Shown: positions 21,479 to 33,494, counted from the first letter of the stretch. The stretch: DNA of 64,000 nucleotides from Diplonema japonicum (GCA_964019335.1 OZ025683.1:525564-589563); one strand, 5' to 3'. Numbers and translations: made by a program. The notes: generated by a model not told the origin, from the letters alone.

Positions 21479-21726
21479 CCTTTTGCTTGAACGTTGTTTG
21501 CAAATTGTCCCTTCACTTCACTTGAGACATTTGTGCATGTCAATGACTTTTTCCTTTCCCCCAAGCAAAAAAAAAAAAGAAAAAAAAAAAAAAAAAAGGT
21601 CATTGAACAGGGAGGTCCCTTTCTCACCCACCTCTCCCCCTTTTTCTCTTACGTTCGAGAAGTTTTTCCGTTCGCTTTGGATAAGAAAGGGAAAGCTGTT
21701 TTCTTTTTTTCTTCTTATATTATTTG

Positions 21727-21759
<33 letters not shown>

Positions 21760-21900
21760 TTCAGTCAATTCTAATCATGCTTTGTTTTCTCCGGTGTGGT
21801 CGAAGGGGTCAGGGGGAAATACCATTTCGTGTAAGAGATAGAGGACTATTCTGCCCCCCCCAAAAAAAAAGTCGTCATCTATCAAAACTTACCAATTTGG

Positions 21901-21958
<58 letters not shown>

Positions 21959-23227
21959 GCAAACGATAAACTTGCGAAAAAAGAGGTTGATTCAATTCAA
22001 AAGAAAAAGGGGGCTGGGCGCGCGTGTGCCTGCCTGAGGAACTTGTCCCCCTTTTTTTTTTCCTTTTTTTGTTTAGACAAGTCAGCGACCCCGTTCTTGC
22101 GTAAAACATTAACACGAATAGAAAAGAAAAAAAAAGGAGGGGGGAAATAAAAGAGAACTAAGAAAAGCACTCCTTTCGGGCTACAAAAACAATCTTATTA
22201 ACCTGATACACCGCAGGGCGCAGGGGGGGGGGGGGGGGGGCAGAGGGGGTATACCGTGTTGAAGTTTTGTGCATTTTGAGCACCGGTACCGGGCTTTGTT
22301 CATTGAATTACTTATCACGGTAGGGGGCGGGGACGGAAAAAGGAAAAGCTGCGTTGTGTAAGGGGTTAACATGCCTACGAGTGTGTTTTGCCTTTCTTTT
22401 ATTTTGCCCCCCTCGGTATTTACTTTTTATCTCTCTTTTCTCTTCTGCTTATTCTGATCAAAAAACAAAAAACAAAAAAAAGCAATAACAACAATGAATC
22501 TCTTTGCCCAGCAAAATCTGAGAGGTGATTGCACAAGTCGTACGTTACCACGCGTAGGCCACTGTGGTGGAGGGGGGGGGGGCGGGCAAACGGTGTTTCG
22601 TTTTGTTGTTTCTTTCTTTCCTTTCTTTTCCCCTTTGCTCAGCAAAAAAAAATAATAATAATAAAATATTTATCAATAATAATTTTAAAAAAAAAATGCG
22701 CTCTTTTTCTTTCGCTAGATGTACAGGGGCCAGCTAACCCGCCATGTTCTGGCAGTCGGATGAACAAAAAAAAGGGGGGGGGGGAATGGCAAAGAAAAAA
22801 GTATTTTTTTTTCTGGTCCGTTTCCTTTTTTTTTTCTTTTTTTTTTTTGAAAAAAAAACCTTTCCGTCTCGCATGTCCATGTTTTTTTTTTTTTTTTCTT
22901 TAGAACAGAATACTTTTTTTTCGAAGAAAGCAAAAAAAAAAAAAAAAAAAGAGAAGAACTTTCCCGTCCAAGCTCTAAGACTAACGATTTTTTTTTTTTT
23001 TTTTTTTTTTCGTTTTCGGTTTTCTATGAAAAGAAGTTCGAAATGTAACAAAGTACTTTTCTGCGACTGTTCACACAACAAGAGAAGTTTTATCTTTCCA
23101 GCTGGTTGTAAAAACAAAAAAGGCTCATCAGAGAAACCAGACAGAAAAAAAAGTATTTTGTGGTATTCGTTCTTCCTCTTTTCTAACTCGCTTGCGTATC
23201 TCCATAACCTGTCTGAAAAAAATATAT
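21479..23227. other. Intergenic, extreme homopolymer tracts, no gene
   Basis: Contains a 53-nt T-run (21904-21956), other T-runs (about 21728-21758, 22991-23010) and an 18-nt G-run (22223-22240). Open frames here are poly-Phe or poly-Lys artefacts. I see no RNA gene or coding signal. Confidence 0.6.
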
Positions 23228-23404
23228 GGGTCGATTTCAAAAACCCCCCAAAATGAGGCCAATTGACACTTTCATTGCATCTTTGGGCATGCCACCCCCT
23301 TTAAAAAAATTTCTCCATATTTCCCGGCCCATATTAGGAAAGAACCCGGGTCAGAAATCGCTCAAGGGTGCTATTTTGACCTATGAAAAATTCAGTCTTA
23401 GGGT
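23228..23404 (+). repeat. Left terminal inverted repeat
   Basis: Pairs with 24615-24794 in inverted orientation. The best-conserved block is ATGAGGCCAATTGACACTTT at 23253-23272. Confidence 0.75.
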
Positions 23405-23803
23405 TTTAGTGGTTTTGGTAAAGTCAGAGAGCATGCTTTCAATAGCAAGAAATAGTGGAACTCACTGCTAGAAGGTGGCTGAAATGATGTTGGAAGTGGA
23501 AACCTTCATTTCCTAGTCTTCTGCGGCTGAGATGTGCTGCTGCTGAGTGGGCGACCTCGTTTCTTTTTCATACTATAAGGCCTTCTACCGCATTTTGGGG
23601 GGTTTTAAGAGGCTCATTCGTAGGTGTACTTGGTGCTTTGGGCTTGTCATGGGGTGTCGAGTATTTTTGTAATTTGGTTACTATTCTTTCTCGTTTTTCA
23701 AGTCCGGGAAGGCTATCAGGAACGTCCTCATACTCATCACAAGATTCATAGACTGGGGGCCTTTTCTCTGCCCTGTCTGCAGCGAGTTCTTTGATGATGT
23801 ACT

Positions 23804-24320
23804 TTAGTTCTTTCTAGCTCGTGGACGCGCACGTAGCAATACACCCTCCGGTGTGCTCCTGAGCTCATATGCACCTGTAAAATCCGGAAACTCAAGAATT
23901 TTCTTTTTGTACGGGCCAAAGACATCAGTAACTACATGCACGGCGCACCGTATCGTATTGGTGATGTTAGCTATTTGTTCCACAGTTTTAATTGTTGTGG
24001 AACGAGGCACCCAAACCAAACACGAGAGAGCACACCAAAGTGGCTGTCCCTGTTGTTTTTGCCGTGTTTCTCCCCCAGAAACCACAGGGAAAACGTCCGA
24101 TCGGGATATACATAACGAAGACCAAAAAGAACAAAGTAGCAAAATTCCTTTGCACGAAAGTGACGCCCTCCGTCAGTCCAGAGTATCCACTCCATTTTTT
24201 TCTTTATTTTTTTCTGTGCCCATGCTGTGGAACAAGACTTTTCCAACAGTAAGGCCAGCTGCCCTTATTTCATCATGTGTGATGTGGTCAAGCCTCATGC
24301 CTCTGACCAATTGGCGCCGT
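23804..24320 (-). pseudogene. Transposase remnant (DDE-type, HGKxxxDxHFG box), frameshifted
   Basis: Minus-strand reading gives DHITHDEIRAAGLTVGKVLF, then after a frameshift WTDGGRHFRAKEF (24180-24140 region) and FLGEKHGKNNRDSHFG. A further frame covers VVTDVFGPYKKKI. A D-G-G-x-HF motif followed by HGK-x3-D-x-HFG recalls a eukaryotic DDE transposase family seen in protist and fungal transposons (recalled, not searched). At least two frameshifts show it is dead. It lies wholly within the TIR pair. Confidence 0.55.
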
Positions 24321-24614
24321 GTGGTGTCTTGTTGGCTACTAAATCAACCAGAAAATGATAGCAGAAGTGCCGCTAGAAGTTCCCCTTTACACACTACACC
24401 ACAAACTAGTGCAGCACAGTCGTTGCCACTGAGCTTCTCAAAAACCTCTGTGGCGAGTGTGCCTGATCACCGTGGTGTTCCCATTTACCCTTTCTCGGTC
24501 CGAATACCATTTTTTTTTCACCCCTAGCTTCTCAACAGCAAGTTTAAAAGCATCCATTTTTGTCACCCCCTCTTTTACTGAATTTGTGCAAAGTGAAAAA
24601 ACCCATTTTTGCCC

Positions 24615-24794
24615 CTAGGACTGAATTTTCTGGGTACCAGTAACACTCACTTTCCCATTTTCTGGGGTGTTTTCTTTCCTAACCTGGGCCGGGAAAGTTG
24701 TAGAATTTTTTTTTTTTGGGGAAAAAGTACTTAGAGAAATATTGAAAGTGTCAATTGGCCTCATTTTTTTGGGGGGGGGTTTTGAAACGATGCC
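24615..24794 (-). repeat. Right terminal inverted repeat
   Basis: Inverted partner of 23228-23404. The two arms differ by homopolymer lengths (C9 versus C6, A-runs), consistent with age. Confidence 0.75.
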
Positions 24795-24798
24795 ATAT

Positions 24799-25378
24799 TT
24801 AGAAGAGGGAGCTGACGGGTTTTAGGGTATGCAACGAATGCCTTTTTGTGACATCTCCGGACGGAAAAAGTTTGTAGTCTTTTATATCCCCCCCTCCAAA
24901 AAAAAGAAAGAAAAATTCTCTCCCTCCCCGATCAACAATACGGGGGGAACTGTTGCATTTTTTTTGTTTCATTAATTTCCCTTTATTTGACCTCTCTCTC
25001 TCCCCCCCCCCCCCCCCCCCCCCCCCTCAATGATTCTCTGATATTGTTTTCTTTCAGACATAACAAAACTATCTTTCTTTTATCTCATTAGAAAAAAAAA
25101 AGAAAGCGCAGTTGACCTGGTAAACGTTGTTTTAACAAGCCCCCAATAAAGCAAAAAAAAAGAATAAATAATGAAATATACGGTGAACCCCTCCCCTTAG
25201 GTGACAACGACAAGCCGTGGGAAGCACCGGGCTGGGTGGTGACAATGAAAGAAAAAGAACTTTAAATAAAAAAAAAAAGAATAAAATGAATCTACTTTTT
25301 GTGGTTTTGGTACAAATGTGTTCCTTTTCCGGTGTGTGAGAGCATAAGGATAATGTTAGTTAAGATAAGTTTTTAGGC

Positions 25379-25413
<35 letters not shown>

Positions 25414-26388
25414 TTGTTGACTTCTTCTTTAAACAAGACATCTAAGGAACCTCTCATACGTAGATTCAAGACAACCAAGAAGGGTGATTCTTCCCTCTGA
25501 TCAGAGGAAAGGAGGAAGAAAGTTTGTTTTTTTTTTTTCTTTTTTTTTTTTCCCCTTTACTTATTTGTGATGATGTCGTAAGAAGTGTTAAAATGAATGC
25601 TGGCAGCGAAATGAGTTATAAATGATCACTTTTTTGCGAGGAGACATTTTGCACCGTTTCGCAGCCACAAAGGGATGCCATGGCCTATTCTTTTTTATTC
25701 TTCCTGGGGAAGCATTTCGAATATTAAAAAAAAAAGGGTTTTTTTTTATTCCGCGAGAAAAAGAAAAGAGTGGGGATGCCCTCCTGTGGTCGTTGCTGAC
25801 ACGTCTCACCTATCTGGTGGGGAATATTTTTTTTTTTGTCTCTTCTGTTTTACTTTCTTTACTTTCTTGTTATGGTTTGCTTTCTTTCTTTCTTCGCACG
25901 CCATGCTATCGAGATTGTTAAAAAGGAGGAACTTTCAACTACAGTGAAAATCTTTAAAAAAAAAAAAAAAAAGAAATGTTTGGTGCGACATAGTCCCGTG
26001 CAGGCGCAGGGGTGTGCACGTGCACAGGTCGGCGATCTTCATGCACAGGGTACACAGGGGTTTGTAGTTGGAACCGGTTCCTTGGATCGACAGCTCCCCG
26101 GTCGTATTCAGCCGCATCGAAGGGGCAGTAGATCTGTTGGGTCCGTCGGGAGTAGCGTTGCGGTTGCAGAACCTGGGCAGCTCACTTCACTCATGGTGGC
26201 GCACTCAACGACATAAGGGGCGGGGCTGCAGCGTACCATTCGGCTGTTTGGCACTGCTCGGCGCACACCGACCACAAATGGCTGGTGCAAGACCACGTCA
26301 GCAGGACAATCTGCACCCGTACACGGCTTCCAGCCCATGCTCATATTTGGGATCCAGCCCCTTGTTCATCGTCGATGTCGATCATGGG
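24799..26388. other. Intergenic, homopolymers; no gene seen
   Basis: A 25-nt C-run (25002-25026) and T-runs (25381-25412, 25527-25551) dominate. The GC-balanced stretch 25980-26388 has short open frames in several frames, none with recognisable domains or splice structure. Confidence 0.5.
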
Positions 26389-26530
26389 ACGGTACATACC
26401 TGATTGGTGTAGGGTACACACCTGATTGGTGTAGGGTACATACCTTATTGGTGTTCTGGCCTCCGACATATTAACGGTCCTGGCTTGTGCTGCGCTTGCA
26501 TAAGCCTTTCTTTTTTTGTTCTTCGAAGGA
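26389..26530 (+). repeat. Dispersed repeat with three 22-bp tandem units (copy 1)
   Basis: The unit GGTACATACCTGATTGGTGT plus AG occurs three times with small changes (about 26391-26455). It is followed by GGCC, GACATATTAACGGTCCT and TGCTGCGCTTGC, then a pyrimidine tract. The same order recurs at 45803-45985. Confidence 0.65.
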
Positions 26531-26994
26531 TGCATGGTGACGGGATTGAAGGTACACAAGAGACGGGTTTCACGCTTTTCATCTCGCTACAAGATGAAAT
26601 GAAGAATCGTCATACTCGAATTCGTCATACGGATTCTTTTTCTAAAGATGACAGTGAATTCTTTTTGCAGCGTGTGCAGACACCTCGCGCATTATTGTGT
26701 ACACAAGCACTGAAAGAGACAAATGGGGGAGGGGGGGAAAGAAAAGACAAAGGAAAGCTTTGCTTACCTTGTTTTGTTTCTTTTGCTTTCTTTTTTGCAC
26801 TTTCTCTCGTCTTCATATAACGACGTTTCGAATTCTTAATTTTTTTTTTTTTTTTCGCGACGGAACTTTGTGTGTTTCCCATTTTTCATCTCACCCCAGG
26901 TTTATAACCCAACAAAACCACTCGTACACAAAAAAAAAAAAAAAAAAAAGAAGAAACCTCCTTTTCGTGTGAAGCCAAACAAAAAGCGGAAGAA

Positions 26995-28611
26995 ATGAGA
27001 AGAATCTTGCAGACAGCACTGCTGGGGTTGACTGTTGCTGCGCTCCTTGCAGGGGCGCAGGACACAGCGCCCTCAACAACATCGACCTCTGAGCCGCTGA
27101 CGGTGACGTCGTTGGCCACGTCGCTGGCGGACACGGTGGACGCCTTCAGGGGGGCCGTGGCGGACGCCCTTGCGGACAGGGCGGACGAGGTGCTGGAGGC
27201 CCTCGGGGTGCAGGAGACGATTGAGGCGGTGACAGGGGCCCTCGACCAGCTGAACACCCTGAAGGACAAGGCGGTGGAGGCGGCGGACGGGTTGATGGAG
27301 TTCTTCGAAGACACCGCAACGGTCGAGACCTTCCTGGCCGACATCCCCAACCTCGCGAACAGCCTGAAGCCCTACATCCGCACCTTCTCCGGGCAGTGCA
27401 ACGCGACGACCGCCTCGGCGAACAGGGCGGCGATGCTCCTCGAAGCGCAGCAGAACCACCAGAAGCGGAGGATGGTGAAGCCTCTGGAGGACTGCTGTGC
27501 GATCGGGTACCTCTGCGCCTCGAAAGCGAACGGGAACTTCGGGTGCCCGCTCTTCACGGTGACGATCGGCTTCAGTGTCGCGTACGAGGGGCTGAAGGTA
27601 GGGAACTTCCAGTTCACCCCCTCTGTTGGGCTTGGGTGGAGCATCGGGTTGGAGGCTGTCCCGGGTGGAAGGGCAAACCTCTTTACGGGTCTGGGTCTTG
27701 GATGGGGTGCAGGCATTAACTACGAGAAGGAAACTGCTACTCCTGTTCCTACTCCAGTTCCGACTCCTGTTCCTACTCCTGTCCCTACTCCAGTTCCTAC
27801 ACCAGTTCCCACTCCCGTCCCAACTCCAGTTCCCACTCCTGTCCCTACTCCGGTTCCTACACCAGTTCCCACTCCTGTCCCAACTCCAGTTCCCACTCCT
27901 GTCCCTACTCCGGTTCCTACACCAGTTCCTACTCCTGTCCCAACTCCAGTTCCTACTCCTGTCCCTACTCCGGTTCCTACACCAGTTCCCACTCCTGTCC
28001 CAACTCCAGTTCCCACTCCTGTCCCTACTCCGGTTCCTACACCAGTTCCTACTCCGGTTCCCACTCCTGTCCCTACTCCGGTTCCTACACCAGTTCCCAC
28101 TCCTGTCCCAACTCCAGTTCCTACTCCTGTCCCTACTCCAGTTCCTACACCAGTTCCCACTCCTGTCCCAACTCCAGTTCCTACTCCTGTTCCTCGTACC
28201 CCTGCTCCTCCTACTTTTGCTCCCGGCACCCCTGCCCCTCCCACCCCTGCTGGGTGCACTAGCGACAACGACTGCGGACTGAACGAGATGTGCGAGAATG
28301 GGGTGTGCGTGGAAACCTCCGTTGGGCTCCACAGGGGAAAGGTTCTGTCTGTGGAGAAAGAGAGGGATGGGAAGGTGCTGTTTCGGAGGAGGACGAGGGC
28401 ACGTTCGAGCGAGAAAACGGGCGAGAAGGGCTTCTTCGCCAACACGCTGTTCGAGGTGTCGCTGTCGGTGGAGTGGTTCGCGAGCGCGGGGGCCTTCAGC
28501 GGGTTCGCCTTCGAGGTCGGGATCGACATGCCTGCCATCATCTCGTCGACTGTGGGGTTGTATCGGCGAGCACCTGGTGGGAGAACGTGCTGTTCGGAGG
28601 ATTCGGGGTGA
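26995..28611 (+). CDS. Giant secreted protein, N-terminal part with PTPV stalk (frame ends at a homopolymer frameshift)
   Basis: ATG 26995 starts a signal peptide ([16 protein letters not shown]). It is followed by an amphipathic helical region (about 30-125), a Cys-containing beta-rich segment ([21 protein letters not shown]), a PTPV stalk of roughly 150 residues (27738-28195) and a small Cys motif ([19 protein letters not shown]). The reading frame then terminates at 28611. Sense clearly continues in another frame from about 28557 (ending at 33494): TVG in this frame connects to [12 protein letters not shown] if the G-run at 28554-28557 were one base longer. I therefore read 26995-33494 as one gene with a single homopolymer indel, either a sequencing error or a real lesion. 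Confidence 0.8.
   Translation: MRRILQTALLGLTVAALLAGAQDTAPSTTSTSEPLTVTSLATSLADTVDAFRGAVADALADRADEVLEALGVQETIEAVTGALDQLNTLKDKAVEAADGLMEFFEDTATVETFLADIPNLANSLKPYIRTFSGQCNATTASANRAAMLLEAQQNHQKRRMVKPLEDCCAIGYLCASKANGNFGCPLFTVTIGFSVAYEGLKVGNFQFTPSVGLGWSIGLEAVPGGRANLFTGLGLGWGAGINYEKETATPVPTPVPTPVPTPVPTPVPTPVPTPVPTPVPTPVPTPVPTPVPTPVPTPVPTPVPTPVPTPVPTPVPTPVPTPVPTPVPTPVPTPVPTPVPTPVPTPVPTPVPTPVPTPVPTPVPTPVPTPVPTPVPTPVPTPVPTPVPTPVPTPVPTPVPRTPAPPTFAPGTPAPPTPAGCTSDNDCGLNEMCENGVCVETSVGLHRGKVLSVEKERDGKVLFRRRTRARSSEKTGEKGFFANTLFEVSLSVEWFASAGAFSGFAFEVGIDMPAIISSTVGLYRRAPGGRTCCSEDSG
27738..28195 (+). repeat. Minisatellite encoding (Pro-Thr-Pro-Val)n with 60-bp higher-order period
   Basis: The 12-bp units (ACTCCTGTCCCT type) are grouped into near-identical 60-bp blocks, each five PTPV units with block-specific synonymous changes (for example CCGGTTCCTACACCAGTTCC). 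About seven blocks are visible between 27781 and 28195, with a partial block near 28045. Confidence 0.9.
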
Positions 28612-31600
28612 GCTTGAAGTCGTGGGGGAAGCACATCTTCACGAAGAAGAACAGGGATGCTATTAAGGACATGGACTTCGCGCTGGACGGACTAACGGGG
28701 AAGATCAGAGACGCGATCAAAGAGCTCCCGAGCTCCTGGTTGAGCCAGAAGAGAAACTCCACCACGAGCGCAAAGGGGAACAAGTGGTCCGGGATCGGGT
28801 TCAGCTTGGGGATGGCAGTGACGCTGGAGGACTCTAACGAGGGGGCGAGTGTGGCTTACGACCCTGCTGCGTGCCCGATGAACTCCACTGCGAGCACCGA
28901 CACGAAGGCACGCACGTACACGACGACAACCAGCAGCAGCAGCAGCATAAACACTACCACCACCACAAAGCACAGCACAAGAGAGCTTTTGGACGCCTCG
29001 TCAGACCTCGGAGACTTCTTGGAGCTCATCAAACCGATTGTGCAGAAGGGAGAGATGACGATGCCCTTCTGCCTCGGAAACTGCGCTGCCCCAACGCCGA
29101 CGGCGACGGTGTCCGGAACGGGTCGGATCGGGCAAGCCCCCGCATGCGACGGGGTGGAGGCGAGCGTCTGGGTGGACCAACTGACAGTGGCGAACGTTGC
29201 CTACTTGGTGACGAGCAGCTTCGACGAGGGGGTGGCGCAGGTGCTGGACACGGCCCTGTCGCCCATCCTGTCCTTCGGGATCAAGGACACGAAGCTCGCG
29301 CTGGCGATGACGACCTCGGGGGTGAAGCTGTACGCGATCGGGTCGCCGAAGCTCCCGGACATCCTGGAGGGAGACTTCTTGGAGGTGGTGGGAGACGTGA
29401 CGGAGAACTTCCGGGTGTCAGCGAGCGCGGAGCTGCACTTCTCCGGGTCGGCCTTGCTGGAGCTGCGGATCGGGACGGACCCGGATACCTCGGAGAGCAA
29501 CTTCGCGGTGGTGAACGTGGCGGGGACGCTCGGGATGAGCATCTACGTGCAGTACGAGCACGTGTTCTCGGGGGGTCTGCCACTGTCGAAGCTCGGGGTG
29601 AACATCCCGCTGAAGATCTGCGTGGAGCGGTGCGACGGGGCCTACGCGGACCGGTACTTCCTGTTCTTGATCGGGGACCTGTCGCTGGTGGTGAGCCCGA
29701 CGGCGCAGCTGGTGCGCGGGTCGCTGAAGCTGGACGGGTGGTGGAACAACGCCCTGGGGCTTCCCTTCCTGCAGATAGGGGACATCATCCTCGGGGTGGA
29801 GTGGGATTTGAAGTCCCCGCTCCCGTCCGGGTTCGTGCTCGGCGGGGCGGTGTGCCTCGGGAAGGTGCAAAACTGCAAGACGCGGACACAGCCCTACATC
29901 GAGGGTCGCACCTACGTCGGGGTGAGCAGCACGGTTCCCGAGGACAACTTCTTCATCGCGATGGTATCGGAGCTCACGATCGGCGGGATCATCGGGGTCT
30001 TGTCGGACTTCGTGCCCGGGCTGGACGGGTTGGTGATCCCCGGGAAGCTTGCGGAGTCCGGGATCTACCCCTTCGACAGGGACTACAAGACGAAGTGCGC
30101 GGGGATGCTGGGGGGCTACGCGAACGAGACGACTCTGGACCTGGAGTGCTTCGCCTTCTTCTCCTTCAGCCCGATCAAGGAGCAGAGGCTGACCTTCCGG
30201 AGCGGCGACGTGGTGATCCCGGCGGGGGTCGCCCTGCAGGGGCGCCTGAACTTCCTCGGCTGGGAGATCGCGATCGACCTCGCTGTGAGCAAGACGCGCT
30301 TCTACATCGACGCCTGGATGGACCCGGTGGACCTGAGGATCGGGGCCTTCCAGCTCCGCATCGGGAACCGCCTGGAGAACAAGGTGGCGGTGGGCGGGGC
30401 GAAGTTCCTGGTGGACCTGCAGGTGGCGCCGTCCCCGAAAGCCCTGATCGACATCGGGGGAGCCTTCGACATCCCGATGCTGAAGTCGTACGGCTACCTG
30501 AACGTGACCCTGAACGCGGAGATCTTTTCCTTCCGCGCAGGGATCGACCTCTTCGACGGGGCGCTGTCCTCGCACGTGAGCGTAACCTGGAACTGGGACC
30601 TCACCTACTTCAGGATGGAGCTGCGGGACATGAACTTTTTAGAGATCGTGAAGATTCGGCAGGTGCTCTTCATGTACGACACGAGCCGCCCGATCCCGTA
30701 CGCCATCTTCTCCTGCGACATCCAGGTCCTGTTCATCAACCTGCGGGCGAGGGTGGAGGTGAACGGGAACGTGGTTAACTTCGCGGTGACGCTGGACTTG
30801 TCGCTGGTGGAGACGACGGTGAGCGGACGGGCGGTGGTTGCCTCGAGCTTCGAGGACTCGGAGTTCGACATCTCGGTGTCGGTGTCTTTGGGGGACCTCG
30901 GGCAGAAGATCGTGGACGGGATCAACGTGGCTGTGAAGGCGGTGGCGAAGGCGGTGACTGAGGCGTGGAACTACGTGTCGGAGAAGGTGACGCAGCTGTG
31001 GAACAACATCGTGAACATCTTTGAGACGGCCCTGAACTACATCAAGGAGGCGGTGACGGAGTTCCTGAACAACGTGGCGGAGGTGATCCGGAACGTGGTG
31101 GAGGTGCTGAAGAAGGTTCCGATCCTGGGGGACCTGATCCGGGCGGCGGAGAGGCTCTTCCAAGGGGACTTCGAAGGGGCAGCAAAGGCCCTTGGGAGCG
31201 CGATCGGGATCTTTTACACGGAGGGGCATACGGTGGTGGACGCGGGAGGCAGGAACGAGTACGGGTGCAAGTACGTGCAGGAGAGATGGGTGGAGTGCTG
31301 GTGCCACCTGTTCTGTTTCTTTGGGAGGACCTGCTACACGAAGTACGGGCCTAGGTACGCGGGCCCGCAGTGCATGGAAGAGGTGGCCCTTGCTGCGGGG
31401 GAGGTGAAGACGAAGTCGGACGAGATGTCGCAGAAGACGAAGGTTGTGGACGGGTCGAAGGGTGAGAACCCGGGGCTGCAAAACGTCGACTCGGGGATGG
31501 AGGTCCCGATGCCCTCTCTGGAGACGACGACGGTGATGGTACCATTCGGGACGGACGCGGCGGCGGCCTCGGGGTCGGGCTTCAGGGGCGGGGTGCGCAC

Positions 31601-33494
31601 CTACGGGGGGGAGGGAACCGGGGGCGGGCTGTCCAGCTCGGAGGAGATGGTGACGCTGGACGACATGCCGTACGACTTCAGCAGCCAGGCGAGCTACGAG
31701 GCGAGCGTGGAGAACACGCAGAACAGAATGGTGTCGAAGATGGCGGACAAGGCGCTGGAGAACCAGGCCCTCCTCACGAACGACATCAGCACGGAGGCAG
31801 GGAAGGTGGTGCGGAGGCGCCCGGTCCTCGGAGGGGCCACCTCCTACACCTTCCGCTGCGACCAGGAGATCAACCTGGAGAGCCTGAAGCCGCTCCCTTG
31901 GTTCATCGACCCCGCGTGCACGGCAGGGGCGGAGGTGAAGCTTTTGAACCAGCGTATGCTCCCCGTGGCAGGCTTCCCGAACAGGATGTGCGGGTCTTCC
32001 TTCATGGAGGTGACGTGGCGGCTCCACGACAACCCGGTGTGCGGCGGGATCTCGGACACCGTGGCGCAGATCGTGACTTTGGAACCGGCCCCGCCCGCTT
32101 TTGTGTCCTCTTTCCCCGCCGATGTGCGCGTGACCACAGAGCAGACGACGGACCCGATGGATCTCGGGGTGGCGGAGGGGATGTCCCCCTGCAGGCAGGA
32201 GTTCGACATCTTCTACGTGGACAGCGACCCGGTCCCTGTGGCGGAGTCGAACGGGAAGGAGTGGACCGTCAGCCGTGTGTGGTCCATCGTCCCCTTCTTC
32301 AAGACGTCGGTGTGCAGCGGGGCCACCGCCTCAGGCAGCAACAGAACGCAGACCATCACTGTCGTGGACGAGACTACTCCTGCTCCTCCCACCCAGCAAC
32401 CTACCACCGCTGCCCCTGAAACTTCCGCAAACAACATCGTCAACGAGGACAGCAGGCTCATCGCCTCCGTCGGGAACTGGTTGGCGTGTCCGACAGACGC
32501 GCAGATGGAGGCCTACACACACATCGTCGTGTCCTTTGCGGTGACCTACACCTGGGGTGCAACGAAAAACCAGTGCAACGAGCAGTGCGACATCCTGACA
32601 CCCGTTGCGGTGTGCGGGAATGCCCCACATGCGGAGCTCGTGGCGAAGTGGAAGGCCGCGGGGAAGAAGGTGATCCTCTCCTTCGGCGGGGCGGGGATGG
32701 GGGGCTCGTGGGACGGGCTGAACGACTGCTGGGAGCACTGCTTCGGGAAGGAGGAGCACCTGGCGCAGCAGCTGGCGAACATCGCGGGCACGCAAGGCTT
32801 CGACGGGATCGACATCGACTACCTGTACTACTACGAGGACGGACAGCGCAACACGTCCTTCTCGAAGGGAGCACAGGCACAGACCTTCTTGAAGGAGACA
32901 ACCCTGAAGCTGAGGGAGAAGCTCCCCGCCGGAAGCCTCGTGACCCACTCCCCTGCGGACAGCGACCTCGTGAAGGGGACAGGCTACTTCGAGGTGATAC
33001 GGGAGGTGGCTGCCTCTGTGGACTTCATCATGCCGCAGTACTACAACGGGGTGACGCGCCCCAACACGGACGGGATCAACGGCGGCGTCTCCCCCTCCGC
33101 CCTGGCGCACCTCAGGACCCTCGTGACGGACATCTTCGGGAGCAACCCGACGAAGGTGGTGTTCGGCTTCTGCATCAGCGGGTGCGGGGAGTTCAGCAGC
33201 AACGCGCAGCAGGCTGTCAGCGTGATGAACGAGCTGAAGGAGGCGTACCCCTGCAACGGGGGGGCCTTCTTCTGGAACGCTGCGGACGACGCGAACGGCA
33301 CCTGGTCTCGTCCCCTCTCTGAAGAGGCCATCAGTCCCTCGAAAGGGTGCAGTGTAGGTGGGATCCCCCTCCCCCCGCCTCCTCCTCCTCCACCCCTCGT
33401 CACAGCCGTGGACAGCAGGCTCATTGCCACCCTCGGGAACTGGCAGACGCGCAAATGGAGGCCTACACACATGTCTTGGTTTCCTTCGCGGTGA
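28557..33494 (+). CDS. Giant secreted protein, main part: beta-rich domain, HYR-like repeats and GH18-like domain
   Basis: This is the continuation of the 26995 gene in the second frame (about 1,645 codons). A long region (about 29190-30900) alternates short hydrophobic beta-strands with Gly turns ([19 protein letters not shown]) and is unrecognised. A helical stretch (30910-31200) and a Cys-rich segment ([15 protein letters not shown]) follow. Two HYR-like modules (about 31830-32370) end in [19 protein letters not shown]18 chitinase-like domain (32448-33352) ends in a Pro-rich linker. Its DxxDxDxE signature reads DGIDIDYL, so the catalytic Glu is Leu (32823-32825) and hydrolysis is unlikely; carbohydrate binding is plausible. 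The frame ends at 33494 because a 13-bp deletion shifts it at the start of a second GH18 copy. Confidence 0.8.
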   Translation, partial: VVSASTWWENVLFGGFGVSLKSWGKHIFTKKNRDAIKDMDFALDGLTGKIRDAIKELPSSWLSQKRNSTTSAKGNKWSGIGFSLGMAVTLEDSNEGASVAYDPAACPMNSTASTDTKARTYTTTTSSSSSINTTTTTKHSTRELLDASSDLGDFLELIKPIVQKGEMTMPFCLGNCAAPTPTATVSGTGRIGQAPACDGVEASVWVDQLTVANVAYLVTSSFDEGVAQVLDTALSPILSFGIKDTKLALAMTTSGVKLYAIGSPKLPDILEGDFLEVVGDVTENFRVSASAELHFSGSALLELRIGTDPDTSESNFAVVNVAGTLGMSIYVQYEHVFSGGLPLSKLGVNIPLKICVERCDGAYADRYFLFLIGDLSLVVSPTAQLVRGSLKLDGWWNNALGLPFLQIGDIILGVEWDLKSPLPSGFVLGGAVCLGKVQNCKTRTQPYIEGRTYVGVSSTVPEDNFFIAMVSELTIGGIIGVLSDFVPGLDGLVIPGKLAESGIYPFDRDYKTKCAGMLGGYANETTLDLECFAFFSFSPIKEQRLTFRSGDVVIPAGVALQGRLNFLGWEIAIDLAVSKTRFYIDAWMDPVDLRIGAFQLRIGNRLENKVAVGGAKFLVDLQVAPSPKALIDIGGAFDIPMLKSYGYLNVTLNAEIFSFRAGIDLFDGALSSHVSVTWNWDLTYFRMELRDMNFLEIVKIRQVLFMYDTSRPIPYAIFSCDIQVLFINLRARVEVNGNVVNFAVTLDLSLVETTVSGRAVVASSFEDSEFDISVSVSLGDLGQKIVDGINVAVKAVAKAVTEAWNYVSEKVTQLWNNIVNIFETALNYIKEAVTEFLNNVAEVIRNVVEVLKKVPILGDLIRAAERLFQGDFEGAAKALGSAIGIFYTEGHTVVDAGGRNEYGCKYVQERWVECWCHLFCFFGRTCYTKYGPRYAGPQCMEEVALAAGEVKTKSDEMSQKTKVVDGSKGENPGLQNVDSGMEVPMPSLETTTVMVPFGTDAAAASGSGFRGGVRTYGGEGTGGGLSSSEEMVTLDDMPYDFSSQASYEASVENTQNRMVSKMADKALENQALLTNDISTEAGKVVRRRPVLGGATSYTFRCDQEINLESLKPLPWFIDPACTAGAEVKLLNQRMLPVAGFPNRMCGSSFMEVTWRLHDNPVCGGISDTVAQIVTLEPAPPAFVSSFPADVRVTTEQTTDPMDLGVAEGMSPCRQEFDIFYVDSDPVPVAESNGKEWTVSRVWSIVPFFKTSVCSGATASGSNRTQTITVVDETTPAPPTQQPTTAAPETSANNIVNEDSRLIASVGNWLACPTDAQMEAYTHIVVSFAVTYTWGATKNQCNEQCDILTPVAVCGNAPHAELVAKWKAAGKKVILSFGGAGMGGSWDGLNDCWEHCFGKEEHLAQQLANIAGTQGFDGIDIDYLYYYEDGQRNTSFSKGAQAQTFLKETTLKLREKLPAGSLVTHSPADSDLVKGTGYFEVIREVAASVDFIMPQYYNGVTRPNTDGINGGVSPSALAHLRTLVTDIFGSNPTKVVFGFCISGCGEFSSNAQQAVSVMNELKEAYPCNGGAFFWNAADDANGTWSRPLSEEAISPSKGCSVGGIPLPPPPPPPPLVTAVDSRLIATLGNWQTRKWRPTHMSWFPSR

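Larger units (their letters stand above)
23228..24794 (-). mobile_element. Decayed DNA transposon with ~175-bp terminal inverted repeats
   Basis: The left end (GGGTCGATTTCAAAA..., then ATGAGGCCAATTGACACTTT) is matched by the reverse complement of the right end. The similarity continues imperfectly for about 175 bp (23228-23404 and 24615-24794) and includes TTTCCCGGCCCA...TTAGGAAAG and AAATTCAGTC. ATAT flanks both sides (23224-23227, 24795-24798), so the target duplication is ATAT, or TA if the ends begin with T. The interior carries transposase remnants on the minus strand. It lies in a homopolymer-rich gene desert. Confidence 0.75.

Noticed and set aside
27073-28634. Minus-strand ORFs encoding GVGT or RSRNWS repeats
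   Set aside because: Reverse reading of the PTPV minisatellite; no start context or neighbouring minus-strand genes.
28871-30778. 635-codon plus-strand ORF overlapping the giant protein
   Set aside because: Gly/Arg-rich off-frame reading of the same GC-rich exon; the other frame has beta-strand patterning and continuity to the GH18 domain.
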